Below the pieces are notes generated by a model. It saw only the letters and a list, made by a program, of their open reading frames with translations, made no database searches and was not told the origin of the DNA. A program made the position numbers and the translations under genes. Below, piece by piece: positions 1 through 7,994 of a DNA stretch of 39,443 bases. Numbering within the stretch: position 1 is the first letter of the stretch; every line of letters begins with the position of its first letter. Origin of the DNA: an uncultured Porphyromonadaceae bacterium (GTDB lineage Bacteria > Bacteroidota > Bacteroidia > Bacteroidales > Muribaculaceae); assembly GCA_900541835.1 (NCBI GenBank), contig UQLL01000023.1, positions 1-39,443 on the forward strand, given 5' to 3'.

Positions 1-27
1 TAAAAAGGCGTTCTTCCGTGAAATCGC

Positions 28-35
28 TAATTTTG
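28..35 (+). promoter_or_regulatory. possible -7 box, target unclear
   Basis: TAATTTTG matches the Bacteroidetes -7 consensus TAnnTTTG. I see no TTTG at the right distance upstream, and no gene starts shortly downstream, so it may be a second upstream start for rpsU or a chance match. Confidence 0.25.
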
Positions 36-102
36 CACTTGCCAGTTGAGAGTAGCACCCGTCGGGCTGCCGGACACCATATGTTAAAAGATGGAGAAAA
101 AT

Positions 103-133
103 TTTGCGGGTATCGATAAAATGACTAATTTTG
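103..133 (+). promoter_or_regulatory. rpsU promoter
   Basis: TTTG at 103-106 and TAATTTTG at 126-133 are 19 nt apart, which fits the Bacteroidetes primary sigma consensus. Transcription would start near 137 and leave a leader of about 85 nt before rpsU. The leader has no Shine-Dalgarno site and is A-rich just before the start codon. Confidence 0.7.
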
Positions 134-223
134 CAGCGCCTTTTGGCGGGCAGCCTTTCGGGGCCGCAAACGCCATGCAAACAAGCATAAAAACCAAAAA
201 CAGATAAAACCAAGTACCAGACA

Positions 224-415
224 ATGATCATCGTACAAGTAAAGGAAGGCGAGAACATCGAGCGCGCCCTCAAGAAGTTCAAACGTAAATACGAGCGCAC
301 CGGCGTGGTAAAGGAACTGCGTCGCCGCCAGGCCTTCGAGAAGCCTTCGGTAACGAACCGCAAGAAGATGATGAAGGCCGTTTACGTTCAGCAGCTCCGC
401 CAGGGCGAGGAGTAA
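224..415 (+). CDS. rpsU: 30S ribosomal protein S21
   Basis: This 63-residue basic protein is ribosomal protein S21, a small-subunit protein that acts near the 3' end of 16S rRNA during initiation. The start MIIVQVKEGENIERALKKFKRKYE and the basic middle with repeated Arg/Lys are typical of Bacteroidetes S21, and the length matches the family. It begins at an ATG preceded by an A-rich stretch. It stands alone here, with its own promoter upstream and a long non-coding space downstream, so it is probably transcribed alone. I am confident in the family. Confidence 0.95.
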   Translation: MIIVQVKEGENIERALKKFKRKYERTGVVKELRRRQAFEKPSVTNRKKMMKAVYVQQLRQGEE

Positions 416-571
416 GCCCCTCCCCCACCGAAGGAGAGGCCGACGCCTTCGTCAAAGACGCGTAGCGAGGCAACCGACCTGCCTGCAGCACAGCCAAAGA
501 TTTTAGCCCCGGCGTCCACGATTCCTACGCGCATCCACTTGTAAACCGACATATATCCAGGCTTAGCCGTC

Positions 572-592
572 GGCGCCTCAAGGCGTCCCTAC
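572..592. repeat. REP-like core
   Basis: GGCGCC-tcaa-GGCGTCC followed by CTAC forms a small hairpin. Read on the minus strand it begins GTAGGGACGCC, which resembles copies near 4716-4736 and 27554-27578. This copy lacks the outer GAGAGTC-type arms seen in the other members. Confidence 0.45.
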
Positions 593-639
593 TGCCAAGC
601 CCGGATAATTGTCTGTTTACTTTTTTATTGCAGTCCGGG

Positions 640-825
640 AAATTTCATAATGAAGTTGTTTCACTTATTTCTTTGTTAAGATTTCAGCATATATCCGAGG
701 GGATTTTCATACACGAAGAGGGAGCGATGCGGGCATCGTGACCGATGAGTGGATGGAAATACACCGGATAGATGTTGAAAGATTGACAAAGAGAAGTTAA
801 TCATTAGAACAACTTCATAAATTTT
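640..825. repeat. long imperfect hairpin, MITE-like or structured RNA
   Basis: The two arms pair over roughly 75-80 nt each and meet at a perfect apex, CGATGC-gg-GCATCG at 725-738. Matching blocks include TGAAGTTGTT (651-660) with AACAACTTCA (808-817), CTTTGTtAA near 671-680 with its complement near 785-791, and TATCCG near 692-697 with CGGATA at 765-770. A further AACAACTTCA lies just outside at 846-855. There is no open reading frame inside. It is richer in A+T than the surrounding genes. It could be a non-autonomous mobile element, a structured RNA, or part of the rpsU 3' region. Confidence 0.6.
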
Positions 826-855
826 CAGATTCGCAAATAAGTAGAAACAACTTCA

Positions 856-1189
856 ATACAAGGCGACGCGCCCGCAACGCGGGTGCCGGGAAGGCCGACC
901 GGGGCTTGTACGCCCGAGACCTGATGCCAACACGCATTAATAAGGCAATCCCGTCACCACTTTCGGGTTTATTGGGTCAAGCCTAAATATCGGTGCATTT
1001 CATTATTTTGCCGTGGAGTGAGCATAGCTACTAATGAAACGCGGTGGCACCAGACCGAAGGACCGCCACACCAAGTTTCCGGCTTGACTCGTTTTATCCG
1101 ACAGCACATTCCCATTCTTTTGCGTCTTCCGCCGATCCTCCGTTGAACCGGCGTATGCTTATACCGATTCCGCAACCAAAGGTAAATAG
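856..1189. other. non-coding stretch downstream of the AraC-type gene
   Basis: No convincing gene is visible here. Small hairpins occur (CCCGC-aa-CGCGGG near 870). TAnnTTTG-like words occur on both strands, for example TACCTTTG on the minus strand at 1177-1184, but none precedes a credible open reading frame. Short frames on both strands have no recognisable composition or domain. Confidence 0.4.
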
Positions 1190-3037
1190 TCAGAGCGAGG
1201 GCTTAGAAGAGCAGCTTCCGAGCTTGCGGTATTCGGCGGCAGCGAGGCCAGTGAAGCGCTTGAACCAGATGGAGAAGCTGGAGCGAGACCTGAAACCTAC
1301 GGACTCGGCCACTCCTTCGATAGAATAATCGCCGTAGGTGCGGCAGTCGTCGAATCGGCGCATGGCCTCGCGAATGCGGGCCTTGTTGACAAGGGTTCGG
1401 AAGTTGCAGCCGAAGCGCTCATTGATACACTGGCTGACATAGCGGCTGTTGCTGCCTACGATCTCGGTTAGCTGGACCAGGGAGAAGTCGGGATCGAAGA
1501 TCGCCGACGAATGGAGTATGACCTGGCGGATTTTTGCCTCGAGCTCGTCAAGGGCCTCGGACGTGATGCTGCTGGCCTGCGACAGTGCCCCGTCACTTTC
1601 ACTGCTTCCTACTGCGGCGGCATCTCCGGCAGGGAAGTTGCCGGCTTCCTCGTCTGGTTCGTCGGGGATGTCAGCCTCGGCGAGGGCGCGGCGCGACAGC
1701 CAGCGATCCTCGTGCGCCGCCAGCTCCTGTAGCTGGCGGTACAGGACCTCACTGCGCTCGTGGAGTTTGCGATTGCGACGCTTCATAAACACCAGAAAGA
1801 TGGCAGTGGCGACAAACAGGATGGCCACCAGGCCTATGATCCAGCTGCGCAGGCGGTTCTGGAACTGGGCCTCCTTCATCTGGTTCTGCATCCGGCGCCG
1901 CTCGGAGGTAAAGTTGAGTTCCTGGAACTGGGCCACGAAGCGATCGGTGGCCAAAGAGTCTTTAAGGGCGAGGTAATGGCGGAAGTACTCGTCGCTGCGG
2001 ACGCGGTCTCCGGTCTTTTCGTATGCGCTGAACATCAGCGCGAGGGCCACCTGGCGAACGTCAGGCATGTTATATCGATAAGAGAGGCCCAGGATGGTGT
2101 CGAGCGTCGCCATCTCCCTGTCATTCCCCCCCATGGCAGCCTCCACACGGAGCCGCTTGATATAGAAGGAGGTTAGATAGCGCATGTTCTCGGCACGGCG
2201 GGGCACATTGGCGATAAGATCCTGGAAGGTGGCGTAAGCCTGCCGGAGCTGCCCGGCCTTCTGCTGCCGGAAGCCGTCGTAGATCAGCAGCGACTGCCGA
2301 TGGTGCCAGGCGTCAGGCTCCCTAAGGACCCGCAGTGTGCGGTATTCCCTGTCCATAGTCTGCATCGAGTCGACGACAAAGGTGGCGGTGGCCAGGTTGT
2401 CGAACGCCCGGTGCAGGGTGGGATAGTCCTTCTGCTCGAGGGCCTGCCAGAAAGACGCCCGGAAGTACGGGATGGCGCGGGAATAGAGCGAGTGGTCGCC
2501 GGCACTGCTGGCTATTATCATGTAGCAGACGCCGTAGAAGTATTCGAGCTTGGGAGCGGGTTCGCCGATGGCGGCGGCGATGTCGGAGGCCATGTAGATG
2601 TCCTCGAGGGCCATGGGGGCGTTGCCGTAGCCGAAGAAGAATGTCTGCCAGCGGCCGTAGTAGCCGTCGAGGCACACCTTTTTCTCCTCGTTGGTCATGT
2701 CGGGCCGGTAGCGCTCGGCCACCACCGTGTAGCACATCAGCGCCGAGTCGGGCTTCATGTATGTCATCAGGAAGTCCTCACCCCGTTCCAGCAGCCTCTC
2801 GCTCGGCATGCCCTTGTAGGCGGCATACTGGCGCTGGTTCCAGTCACGGTGGTTGGCGGCTACTGCAGGCAGGCAGGACAGCAAAGCGACACACAGCAGC
2901 GCCAAAACCCCGAACGTATGGATGGCACAATCTGGCCAAAAAGCTCCGGCACACCGCTCCGCACATGTCGTTCCAGGCAGGTCTCGGACTGAATCGAGAT
3001 TCAAACTTTCACACATAATAAAGAGACACGGATGCAT
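1190..3037 (-). CDS. membrane-anchored AraC-type regulator with helical-repeat sensor
   Basis: This is a 615-residue one-component regulator of a kind common in Bacteroidales. A hydrophobic segment at about 38-60 looks like a signal or anchor. Residues 60-395 are helical and TPR-like, and should lie in the periplasm. A transmembrane helix spans about 397-418, then a coiled and acidic linker, then an AraC-type DNA-binding domain at about 505-605 with two helix-turn-helix units. The design suggests signal reception outside and gene control inside, but no ligand or target can be read. The ATG at 3037 is chosen because a good promoter ends about 30 nt upstream; an ATG at 3016 is possible. The N-terminal tail before the hydrophobic segment is unusually long. 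Confidence 0.8.
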   Translation of the reverse strand: MHPCLFIMCESLNLDSVRDLPGTTCAERCAGAFWPDCAIHTFGVLALLCVALLSCLPAVAANHRDWNQRQYAAYKGMPSERLLERGEDFLMTYMKPDSALMCYTVVAERYRPDMTNEEKKVCLDGYYGRWQTFFFGYGNAPMALEDIYMASDIAAAIGEPAPKLEYFYGVCYMIIASSAGDHSLYSRAIPYFRASFWQALEQKDYPTLHRAFDNLATATFVVDSMQTMDREYRTLRVLREPDAWHHRQSLLIYDGFRQQKAGQLRQAYATFQDLIANVPRRAENMRYLTSFYIKRLRVEAAMGGNDREMATLDTILGLSYRYNMPDVRQVALALMFSAYEKTGDRVRSDEYFRHYLALKDSLATDRFVAQFQELNFTSERRRMQNQMKEAQFQNRLRSWIIGLVAILFVATAIFLVFMKRRNRKLHERSEVLYRQLQELAAHEDRWLSRRALAEADIPDEPDEEAGNFPAGDAAAVGSSESDGALSQASSITSEALDELEAKIRQVILHSSAIFDPDFSLVQLTEIVGSNSRYVSQCINERFGCNFRTLVNKARIREAMRRFDDCRTYGDYSIEGVAESVGFRSRSSFSIWFKRFTGLAAAEYRKLGSCSSKPSL

Positions 3038-3071
3038 TAACCGGACATATCACCAGATTGCATCGACACGA

Positions 3072-3103
3072 CAAAGTTAGGCAATTTATTCTATACCCGC
3101 AAA
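3072..3103 (-). promoter_or_regulatory. promoter of the AraC-type regulator
   Basis: On the minus strand TTTG (3100-3103) and TAACTTTG (3072-3079) are 20 nt apart, an ideal Bacteroidetes promoter. Transcription should start near 3068, about 30 nt before the ATG at 3037. Confidence 0.7.
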
Positions 3104-3148
3104 CTTAAACCACGGTCTCTTTCAGCCTGAACCGATTATTTTAGGGGG

Positions 3149-3991
3149 TCAGAGGGTGATTCGGATGGAGCGGACCGGGGCGCCGGTGAAGAGAGTGGCC
3201 ATGGTGTCGAACTTGCCGGGTTCCTCGGTGGTGAGGTACCGGCAGTCGGCCCCGCGCAGACAACGGCTCTCCATCTCGGGATGACGACGGAGATAGTCGG
3301 CCAGGCTCTCGGCCACGAGGGGTCCCTGCTCGAGCAGGCGGACGTTGGCGGGAACGTGGCGACGGATGCTGTCGACAATGAGGGGATAGTGGGTGCAACC
3401 GAGCAGGATGGTGTCGATGTCGGGGTCGGCCTGGAGGAGCCGGGCGGTGTACTTGCGCACGAACCAGTCGGCGCCCTGGCTGTCGGCCTCGCCGTTCTCG
3501 ATGAGGGGCACAAGCAGGGGACAGGCGAGTTCGGTGAGGCGGATACGGACGTCGGTCTTGGCTGTCTCCATCCGATAGGAGTGGCTGGGGGGGGCGACGG
3601 TGCCGGCGGTAGCCATGAGGCCGACGTGGCCGTTGCGGGTGACGGCTGGCAGGGCCTCGACGGTGGGGCGTATTACGCCGAGCACGCGTCGGTCGGGGGC
3701 GTTGCCGGGGAGGTATTCCTGCTGGATGGAACGAAGGGCCTTGGCTGAGGCGGTATTGCAGGCGAGTATGACGAGCTGGCATCCGGCGGCGAAGAGGTGC
3801 CGAACGGCCTGTAGGGTGCACTCGCGCACGACCTCGAAGGAGCGTGGACCGTAGGGGGCGCGTGCATTGTCGCCGAGGTAGAGGTAGCTGTATCCGGGCA
3901 GTCGGCGCCGGATACAGCGTAATATAGTAAGGCCGCCGTAGCCGGAGTCGAAGACGCCGATGGGGCCGGGGGTGTGGTCCGTGTTTTTCAA
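3149..3991 (-). CDS. murI: glutamate racemase
   Basis: MurI interconverts L- and D-glutamate and supplies D-Glu for peptidoglycan precursors in the cytoplasm. The 280-residue length fits the family. The N-terminal VFDSGYGGL motif contains the conserved Asp15, and the two catalytic cysteines are Cys78 in LACNTAS and Cys199 in GCTHYP, with His201 beside it. The start is a TTG, since no ATG or GTG occurs before the conserved VFDSG motif. It lies last in the porG-uppS-bamA-skp-skp run. An intrinsic terminator ends only 9 nt before its start codon, so expression may depend on read-through. No separate promoter is visible. Confidence 0.93.
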   Translation of the reverse strand: MKNTDHTPGPIGVFDSGYGGLTILRCIRRRLPGYSYLYLGDNARAPYGPRSFEVVRECTLQAVRHLFAAGCQLVILACNTASAKALRSIQQEYLPGNAPDRRVLGVIRPTVEALPAVTRNGHVGLMATAGTVAPPSHSYRMETAKTDVRIRLTELACPLLVPLIENGEADSQGADWFVRKYTARLLQADPDIDTILLGCTHYPLIVDSIRRHVPANVRLLEQGPLVAESLADYLRRHPEMESRCLRGADCRYLTTEEPGKFDTMATLFTGAPVRSIRITL

Positions 3992-4000
3992 GAGAGACAG

Positions 4001-4043
4001 AAAAAACGGCGCAGAGAGCGGAAATGAATCCGTCTCCGCGCCG
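4001..4043 (-). terminator. intrinsic terminator/attenuator between skp and murI
   Basis: On the minus strand CGGCGCGGAGACGGA pairs imperfectly with TCCGCTCTCTGCGCCG across a 6-nt loop and is followed at once by TTTTTT (4006-4001). It lies 22 nt after the skp stop codon and 9 nt before the murI start, so it may end the skp message or set the murI level. Confidence 0.7.
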
Positions 4044-4064
4044 GGTTGTATGTGTGTTTGGTTT

Positions 4065-4565
4065 TTATTTGATGCCGAGTTTGGCCTTTACCATAGGTGT
4101 GATGTCCACGGCGGGTGTGGCGTAGTATAGCATCATGTCCTTGTATAGGACTACGGTGAACGAGCCTTCCTTGCCGACGGCGTCGACGGCGTCCTGGAGC
4201 TTGCTGTGGAGGGGCTGCGCGAGCTCGGTCTGCTTGCGCTGGAGCTCGGTCTGGGCCTGCTGGTAGAACTGCTGGAGACGGGTCTGGAGGTCCTCGATGT
4301 CCTTGGCCTTGCGCTCCTTGATGCTCTGGGGCTCGTTGGCACCGAGCTTGTCGTATTCGTCCATCTTGGTCTTGAGCTCGGTCTGCATGGCGGCGAGCTG
4401 GTCCTCGTACTTCTTGGAGAGGTCGGCGAGCGTGCTTTCCACGGTCTTGAACTCGGGCATGGACTTGAGCACGTCGTCGGGATTGAGGTAGCCGATCTTA
4501 ACTGTCTGGGCGGAAGCTAGCACGGGCACAATCAGGGCCAGTGCAAGCAGTACTTTCTTAATCAT
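4065..4565 (-). CDS. skp: OmpH/Skp family periplasmic chaperone
   Basis: This 166-residue protein has a signal peptide ending at ASAQ (residue 20), the strand TVKIGYLN usual at the start of mature Skp, a long charged coiled coil at about 45-120, and a final alpha/beta strip. Skp proteins hold unfolded outer-membrane proteins in the periplasm before BamA inserts them. It is the second of two skp paralogs downstream of bamA. The 201-nt gap before it contains its own -7 box and a repeat, so it can probably be transcribed separately. It ends before the terminator that precedes murI. Confidence 0.88.
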   Translation of the reverse strand: MIKKVLLALALIVPVLASAQTVKIGYLNPDDVLKSMPEFKTVESTLADLSKKYEDQLAAMQTELKTKMDEYDKLGANEPQSIKERKAKDIEDLQTRLQQFYQQAQTELQRKQTELAQPLHSKLQDAVDAVGKEGSFTVVLYKDMMLYYATPAVDITPMVKAKLGIK

Positions 4566-4605
4566 TATCTGTGTTGGTTGTTTTTGTTCGTATAAAATGT
4601 GCCTG

Positions 4606-4613
4606 CAAAGTTA
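4606..4613 (-). promoter_or_regulatory. -7 box for the second skp gene
   Basis: TAACTTTG on the minus strand lies 40 nt before the skp start. No exact TTTG is found at the -33 distance, so it is a partial match. Confidence 0.45.
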
Positions 4614-4638
4614 ACGAAAAAAGTCGAAAGAGCCAAGT

Positions 4639-4736
4639 GTTGAGAGAAGGCGCCCTGAAGCGAGCGCCAAATGCAAATGGCAATGCTCCGGCTGGCACGG
4701 TGGCCGACTCTCGGCGGACACCAGGGTGCGTCCCTA
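4639..4736. repeat. composite GAGAG/REP-like repeat
   Basis: The left edge is GTTGAGAG, GACTCTCGG follows near 4707, and the right edge is a hairpin core GGACACC..GGTGCGTCCCTAC (4716-4736). The same words recur at 15853-15915, 17052-17119 and 27455-27602. It fills most of the space between the two skp genes. Confidence 0.5.
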
Positions 4737-4766
4737 CATTTCGCTACCAGCAGATTGTGGCGTCTG

Positions 4767-5282
4767 CTACTTGGCGTAACCGAGCTTTGCCAGGACGTCG
4801 TTGCTGATGTCGATGCGGGGCGATGCGAAGACGATGCTCTGGCTGGATGCGCGGTCGAAGATGACCTGATATCCTTTCTCCTGGCTGACGGCCTTGATGG
4901 CCTCGTAGACTTCCTCCTGGATGGGTTTCATGAGGCTCTGGCGCTTCTTGAAGAGCTCGCCCTCGGAACCGAAGTACTTGTAGCGCAGATCGCTGACTTC
5001 CTTCTCCTTAGCCACGATTTCCTGCTCTCGGGCCTGCTTCTGCTCGTCGGTAAGGAAGACGCGGTCGCTCTGGTAGTTCTTGTACATGGTCTCGGCCTCG
5101 GCCGACATGTCGTTGACTTCTTTCTCGAAGCGGGCGCTTATCTGGTTGAGCTGCTCGTTGGCCATCTCGTAGCTGGGTACGTTGCGAAGTATGTACTCCA
5201 TGTCGACCAGGGCGAATTTCTGTGCGCTGGCGCCCAGGGACACGGCCACTACGGCCAGCAGGGTGAGAAGTATCTTTTTCAT
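4767..5282 (-). CDS. skp: OmpH/Skp family periplasmic chaperone
   Basis: This 171-residue Skp-type protein has a signal peptide ending at GASAQ (about 21) and the mature strand KFALVDMEYIL. A highly charged coiled coil runs over roughly 45-125, with a C-terminal strip containing VIFDRAS. It lies 48 nt downstream of bamA on the same strand, as expected for a chaperone delivering outer-membrane proteins to BamA. It is clearly diverged from its neighbour paralog (4065-4565), so the duplication is old. The stop is TAG, inside a small AGCAGA/TCTGCT hairpin that could act as a weak terminator. Confidence 0.88.
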   Translation of the reverse strand: MKKILLTLLAVVAVSLGASAQKFALVDMEYILRNVPSYEMANEQLNQISARFEKEVNDMSAEAETMYKNYQSDRVFLTDEQKQAREQEIVAKEKEVSDLRYKYFGSEGELFKKRQSLMKPIQEEVYEAIKAVSQEKGYQVIFDRASSQSIVFASPRIDISNDVLAKLGYAK

Positions 5283-5330
5283 AATAAGGGTCTTTTCTTA
5301 TTATAACTCAATAACCGCGGAATTGTTACA

Positions 5331-7994
5331 TCAGAATTCCTGTCCGAGCACGAAGTGGAAGTTGGAGCCGCCCTTCTTGCCATTTACGACGTCGAAGCCG
5401 TAGCCCCAGTCGATTCCCATGAAGCCGAGCACGGAGAGATATATGCGGAGGCCGGCGCCGGCGGAGCGCTTGAGGTTGAACGGCGAGAAGTTCTTCATCT
5501 GAGCCCAGGCGTTGCCGGCCTCGACGAATGTGAGTCCGTATATAGTGGTTGTGGGCTGGAGCATGAAGGGGAAGTGGAGCTCGAAAGTAAACTTGCCGTA
5601 GGCGTAGCCTTCCATGCCCCAGGGGGTGAACTGGCCGTTCTCGTATCCGCGCATGGCCACGGTCTCGGTGGCGTACGATCCGGAACCGGTCATGCCGTCG
5701 CCGCCGAAGTAGTAGGTCTCGAAGGGGGTGCGCAGATAGCGGTTGTAGTGGCCGAGCAGGCCGAAGTCGGCGCGGGTCATGAGCACGAGGGTCCACTGGC
5801 TCTCGGGGTCGGTGAGCGGGGTGAAGGTCTTGGACTTGAAGCGGATCTTATAGTACTCGATCCAGCGGTACATCTCCTTCTTGGCGCTCTCAGAATTGGC
5901 GTAGGTGGCCTCGTTGTAGAGCTTTCGCCAGTTGCGGTGGCGGAAGGCGGACATGGGCGGGGTGAAGTCTATGCCGAAGCTGAACTCGGAGCCGCGGCGG
6001 GTATAGTAGGGATTGTCGATGCTTGAGCGGGAGAGGTTGAGGCTGAACACCAGCGAGTTGGAAGTGCCGTTGTTCATGTAGTAAAGGTACTCCCAGTTCT
6101 TGAGGTAGTACCAGCGGTAGGAGAGCGATGTCTGGAAGGTGAAGTACTCGTCGGGCCAGGTGAGGCGTGATCCGTAGCCGACGGTGACGCCGGCGAGCTG
6201 TAGCACCTTGTTGGGGTCGTAGGCCTGCTGTATGGAGTAGTTGGAGTTATATCCGTAGTTGGAACCGTAATAGTAGAGAGAATTCTGCCAGGCATTGTTC
6301 CAGTTGTCGTTGTAGTACGAGGAGTTGATGCCGGTGGCGCGGGAGTAGTCGAGGCTGACGCTTAGGGAGTTAGGGCGCCGGCCCCCGATCCAGGGGTCGA
6401 AGAATGAGATGTTGTAGCTCTGGTAGTACTTGGCGTTGGTCTGCGCCGAAATGGAGAATGTCTGTCCGTCGCCCTGGGGTATGAGGCCCTTGTACATGGA
6501 CGGGTGGAAGAGGTTCTTGATGGAGAAGTTGGTGAAGCTCAGGCCGAGCTGGCCGGTGAGGCCTGTCTGTCCCCAGCCGAATGAGAACTGGAACTTGTCG
6601 TTGGCCTTTGACTCGAGGTTGAAGATGATGTCGACAGTGCCGTCGGACTCGTTGGGCTGGGGCCGGATGTCCATGTTCTCGGGGTTAAAGTGGCCGGTGG
6701 TGGCGATTTCGCGAGCGGAGCGCACAAGGTCGCTCTTGGAGAAGAGGGCGCCCGGCTTTACGCGCAGGTCACGGCGGATGACTTTCTCGTAGAGGCGGTC
6801 GTTGCCGTTGATGACGATGTTATTGATAGTGGCCTGGGGGCCTTCGATGACGCGCATCTGCAAGGCCACGCTGTCGCCCTTGACGTTCTCCTCGATGGGT
6901 ACGAGCTGGAAAAAGAGGTAGCCGTTGTCGAGGTAGAGGTTGGACACTGCGTCGTCGTCCTCGGTGGTACGCTTGTTGAGGAGCTTCTGGTTGTAGACGT
7001 CGCCGGGATAGATGCCGAGCAGGTCGCTGAGGACCTGGGTGTCGTAGATGGTGTTGCCGACCCAGGAGATGTCGGAGATGTAGTAGCGGTCGCCCTCGTC
7101 GACGTTGAGGAAGATGTCGACGGTGCCGTCGTCGTACCGGGCCACGGAGTCGCTCACGATGCGGGCGTCGCGGTAGCCGAGCTCGTTGTATTTCTCTATC
7201 AAGCGGGTCTTGTCGTCGGCATAGTCCTGCTCCACGAATTTTTTCTGCTTGAAGAGGTTGAGCAGGTTGCCTTTCTCGTTGGTTTTCTTGAAGACGCGCT
7301 TGAGGCGCTTGTCGCTGAGGACCTGGTTGCCCTCGACATAGATCTTGTGGACTTTGATCTTGTTGGACTTCTGGACGTCGACGTCGAGGAAGACGTAGTT
7401 TTTCTGGCTGAGATCGGGGACTTCGGAGATTTCTACTTTGGCGTTCTTGAAGCCCTTCTTGGCATAGTACTGCTCGATGAGCTGCTTGGCGCGGGCGACG
7501 ATGTTGGGAGTGATCTGCTGGCCGCTGACCATAGCGAGGTTGTTGAGGAGGTCTTTCTTCTCGCCGCCGGAGACGCCGGTGAAGCGTAACTCGCTCATGC
7601 GTGGACGCTGGCCGAGCACGATGGTGAGGTATGCCTTGTCGCCGATAATCTTGTCGACGCGGACCTGGACCCGGGAGTATATTCCCTGCCGCCAGAAGCG
7701 CTTGGTGGCGTCGGTGATGTCCTTGCCCGGAATCTCGACGCGCTGGCCGACGTTGAGGCCGGAGAAGCCGATGGCGGAGTATTCGTCGCCGGCGTTGACG
7801 CCCTCTACGTTGATGGCGGCGATCTCGTAGGTGCGCGGCATGGACGAATAGACTACCTTGGGATTGAGGATCGTGTCGGGGATGTCGAGGGTGAATGCCT
7901 GAGCGTGTGCCATGGTGGAGGCGCAGAGACTCAGGAGCAGGGCGAGGGACAGGGGAATCAGGCCCGGCAGGCGGCGTGTATTATTTGTGGTCAT
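5331..7994 (-). CDS. bamA: outer membrane protein assembly factor BamA
   Basis: BamA is the central barrel of the outer-membrane insertion machine. This 887-residue protein has a signal peptide ending at AHAQ (about 32), a periplasmic part of about 410 residues that fits five POTRA domains, and a C-terminal 16-strand barrel. The last residue is Phe, as usual for barrels recognised by BamA. The barrel has long Tyr/Asn-rich stretches. Its ATG lies inside the end of uppS (14-nt overlap), so translation is probably coupled. The skp genes follow. Length and order match Bacteroidales. Confidence 0.95.
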   Translation of the reverse strand: MTTNNTRRLPGLIPLSLALLLSLCASTMAHAQAFTLDIPDTILNPKVVYSSMPRTYEIAAINVEGVNAGDEYSAIGFSGLNVGQRVEIPGKDITDATKRFWRQGIYSRVQVRVDKIIGDKAYLTIVLGQRPRMSELRFTGVSGGEKKDLLNNLAMVSGQQITPNIVARAKQLIEQYYAKKGFKNAKVEISEVPDLSQKNYVFLDVDVQKSNKIKVHKIYVEGNQVLSDKRLKRVFKKTNEKGNLLNLFKQKKFVEQDYADDKTRLIEKYNELGYRDARIVSDSVARYDDGTVDIFLNVDEGDRYYISDISWVGNTIYDTQVLSDLLGIYPGDVYNQKLLNKRTTEDDDAVSNLYLDNGYLFFQLVPIEENVKGDSVALQMRVIEGPQATINNIVINGNDRLYEKVIRRDLRVKPGALFSKSDLVRSAREIATTGHFNPENMDIRPQPNESDGTVDIIFNLESKANDKFQFSFGWGQTGLTGQLGLSFTNFSIKNLFHPSMYKGLIPQGDGQTFSISAQTNAKYYQSYNISFFDPWIGGRRPNSLSVSLDYSRATGINSSYYNDNWNNAWQNSLYYYGSNYGYNSNYSIQQAYDPNKVLQLAGVTVGYGSRLTWPDEYFTFQTSLSYRWYYLKNWEYLYYMNNGTSNSLVFSLNLSRSSIDNPYYTRRGSEFSFGIDFTPPMSAFRHRNWRKLYNEATYANSESAKKEMYRWIEYYKIRFKSKTFTPLTDPESQWTLVLMTRADFGLLGHYNRYLRTPFETYYFGGDGMTGSGSYATETVAMRGYENGQFTPWGMEGYAYGKFTFELHFPFMLQPTTTIYGLTFVEAGNAWAQMKNFSPFNLKRSAGAGLRIYLSVLGFMGIDWGYGFDVVNGKKGGSNFHFVLGQEF

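Noticed and set aside
969..1175. 68-codon minus-strand frame after the AraC-type gene, with a TACCTTTG word nearby
   Set aside because: Its only start is a TTG, the composition is Arg/Cys-rich without pattern, and the -7 word has no -33 partner. I treat the area as non-coding.
2300..2992. Long plus-strand open frame opposite the AraC-type gene
   Set aside because: It lies wholly antisense to a gene with recognisable domains and a promoter. High GC content keeps such frames open by chance. Similar shadows occur opposite bamA, the TPR gene, the flippase and porK, and were also left out.
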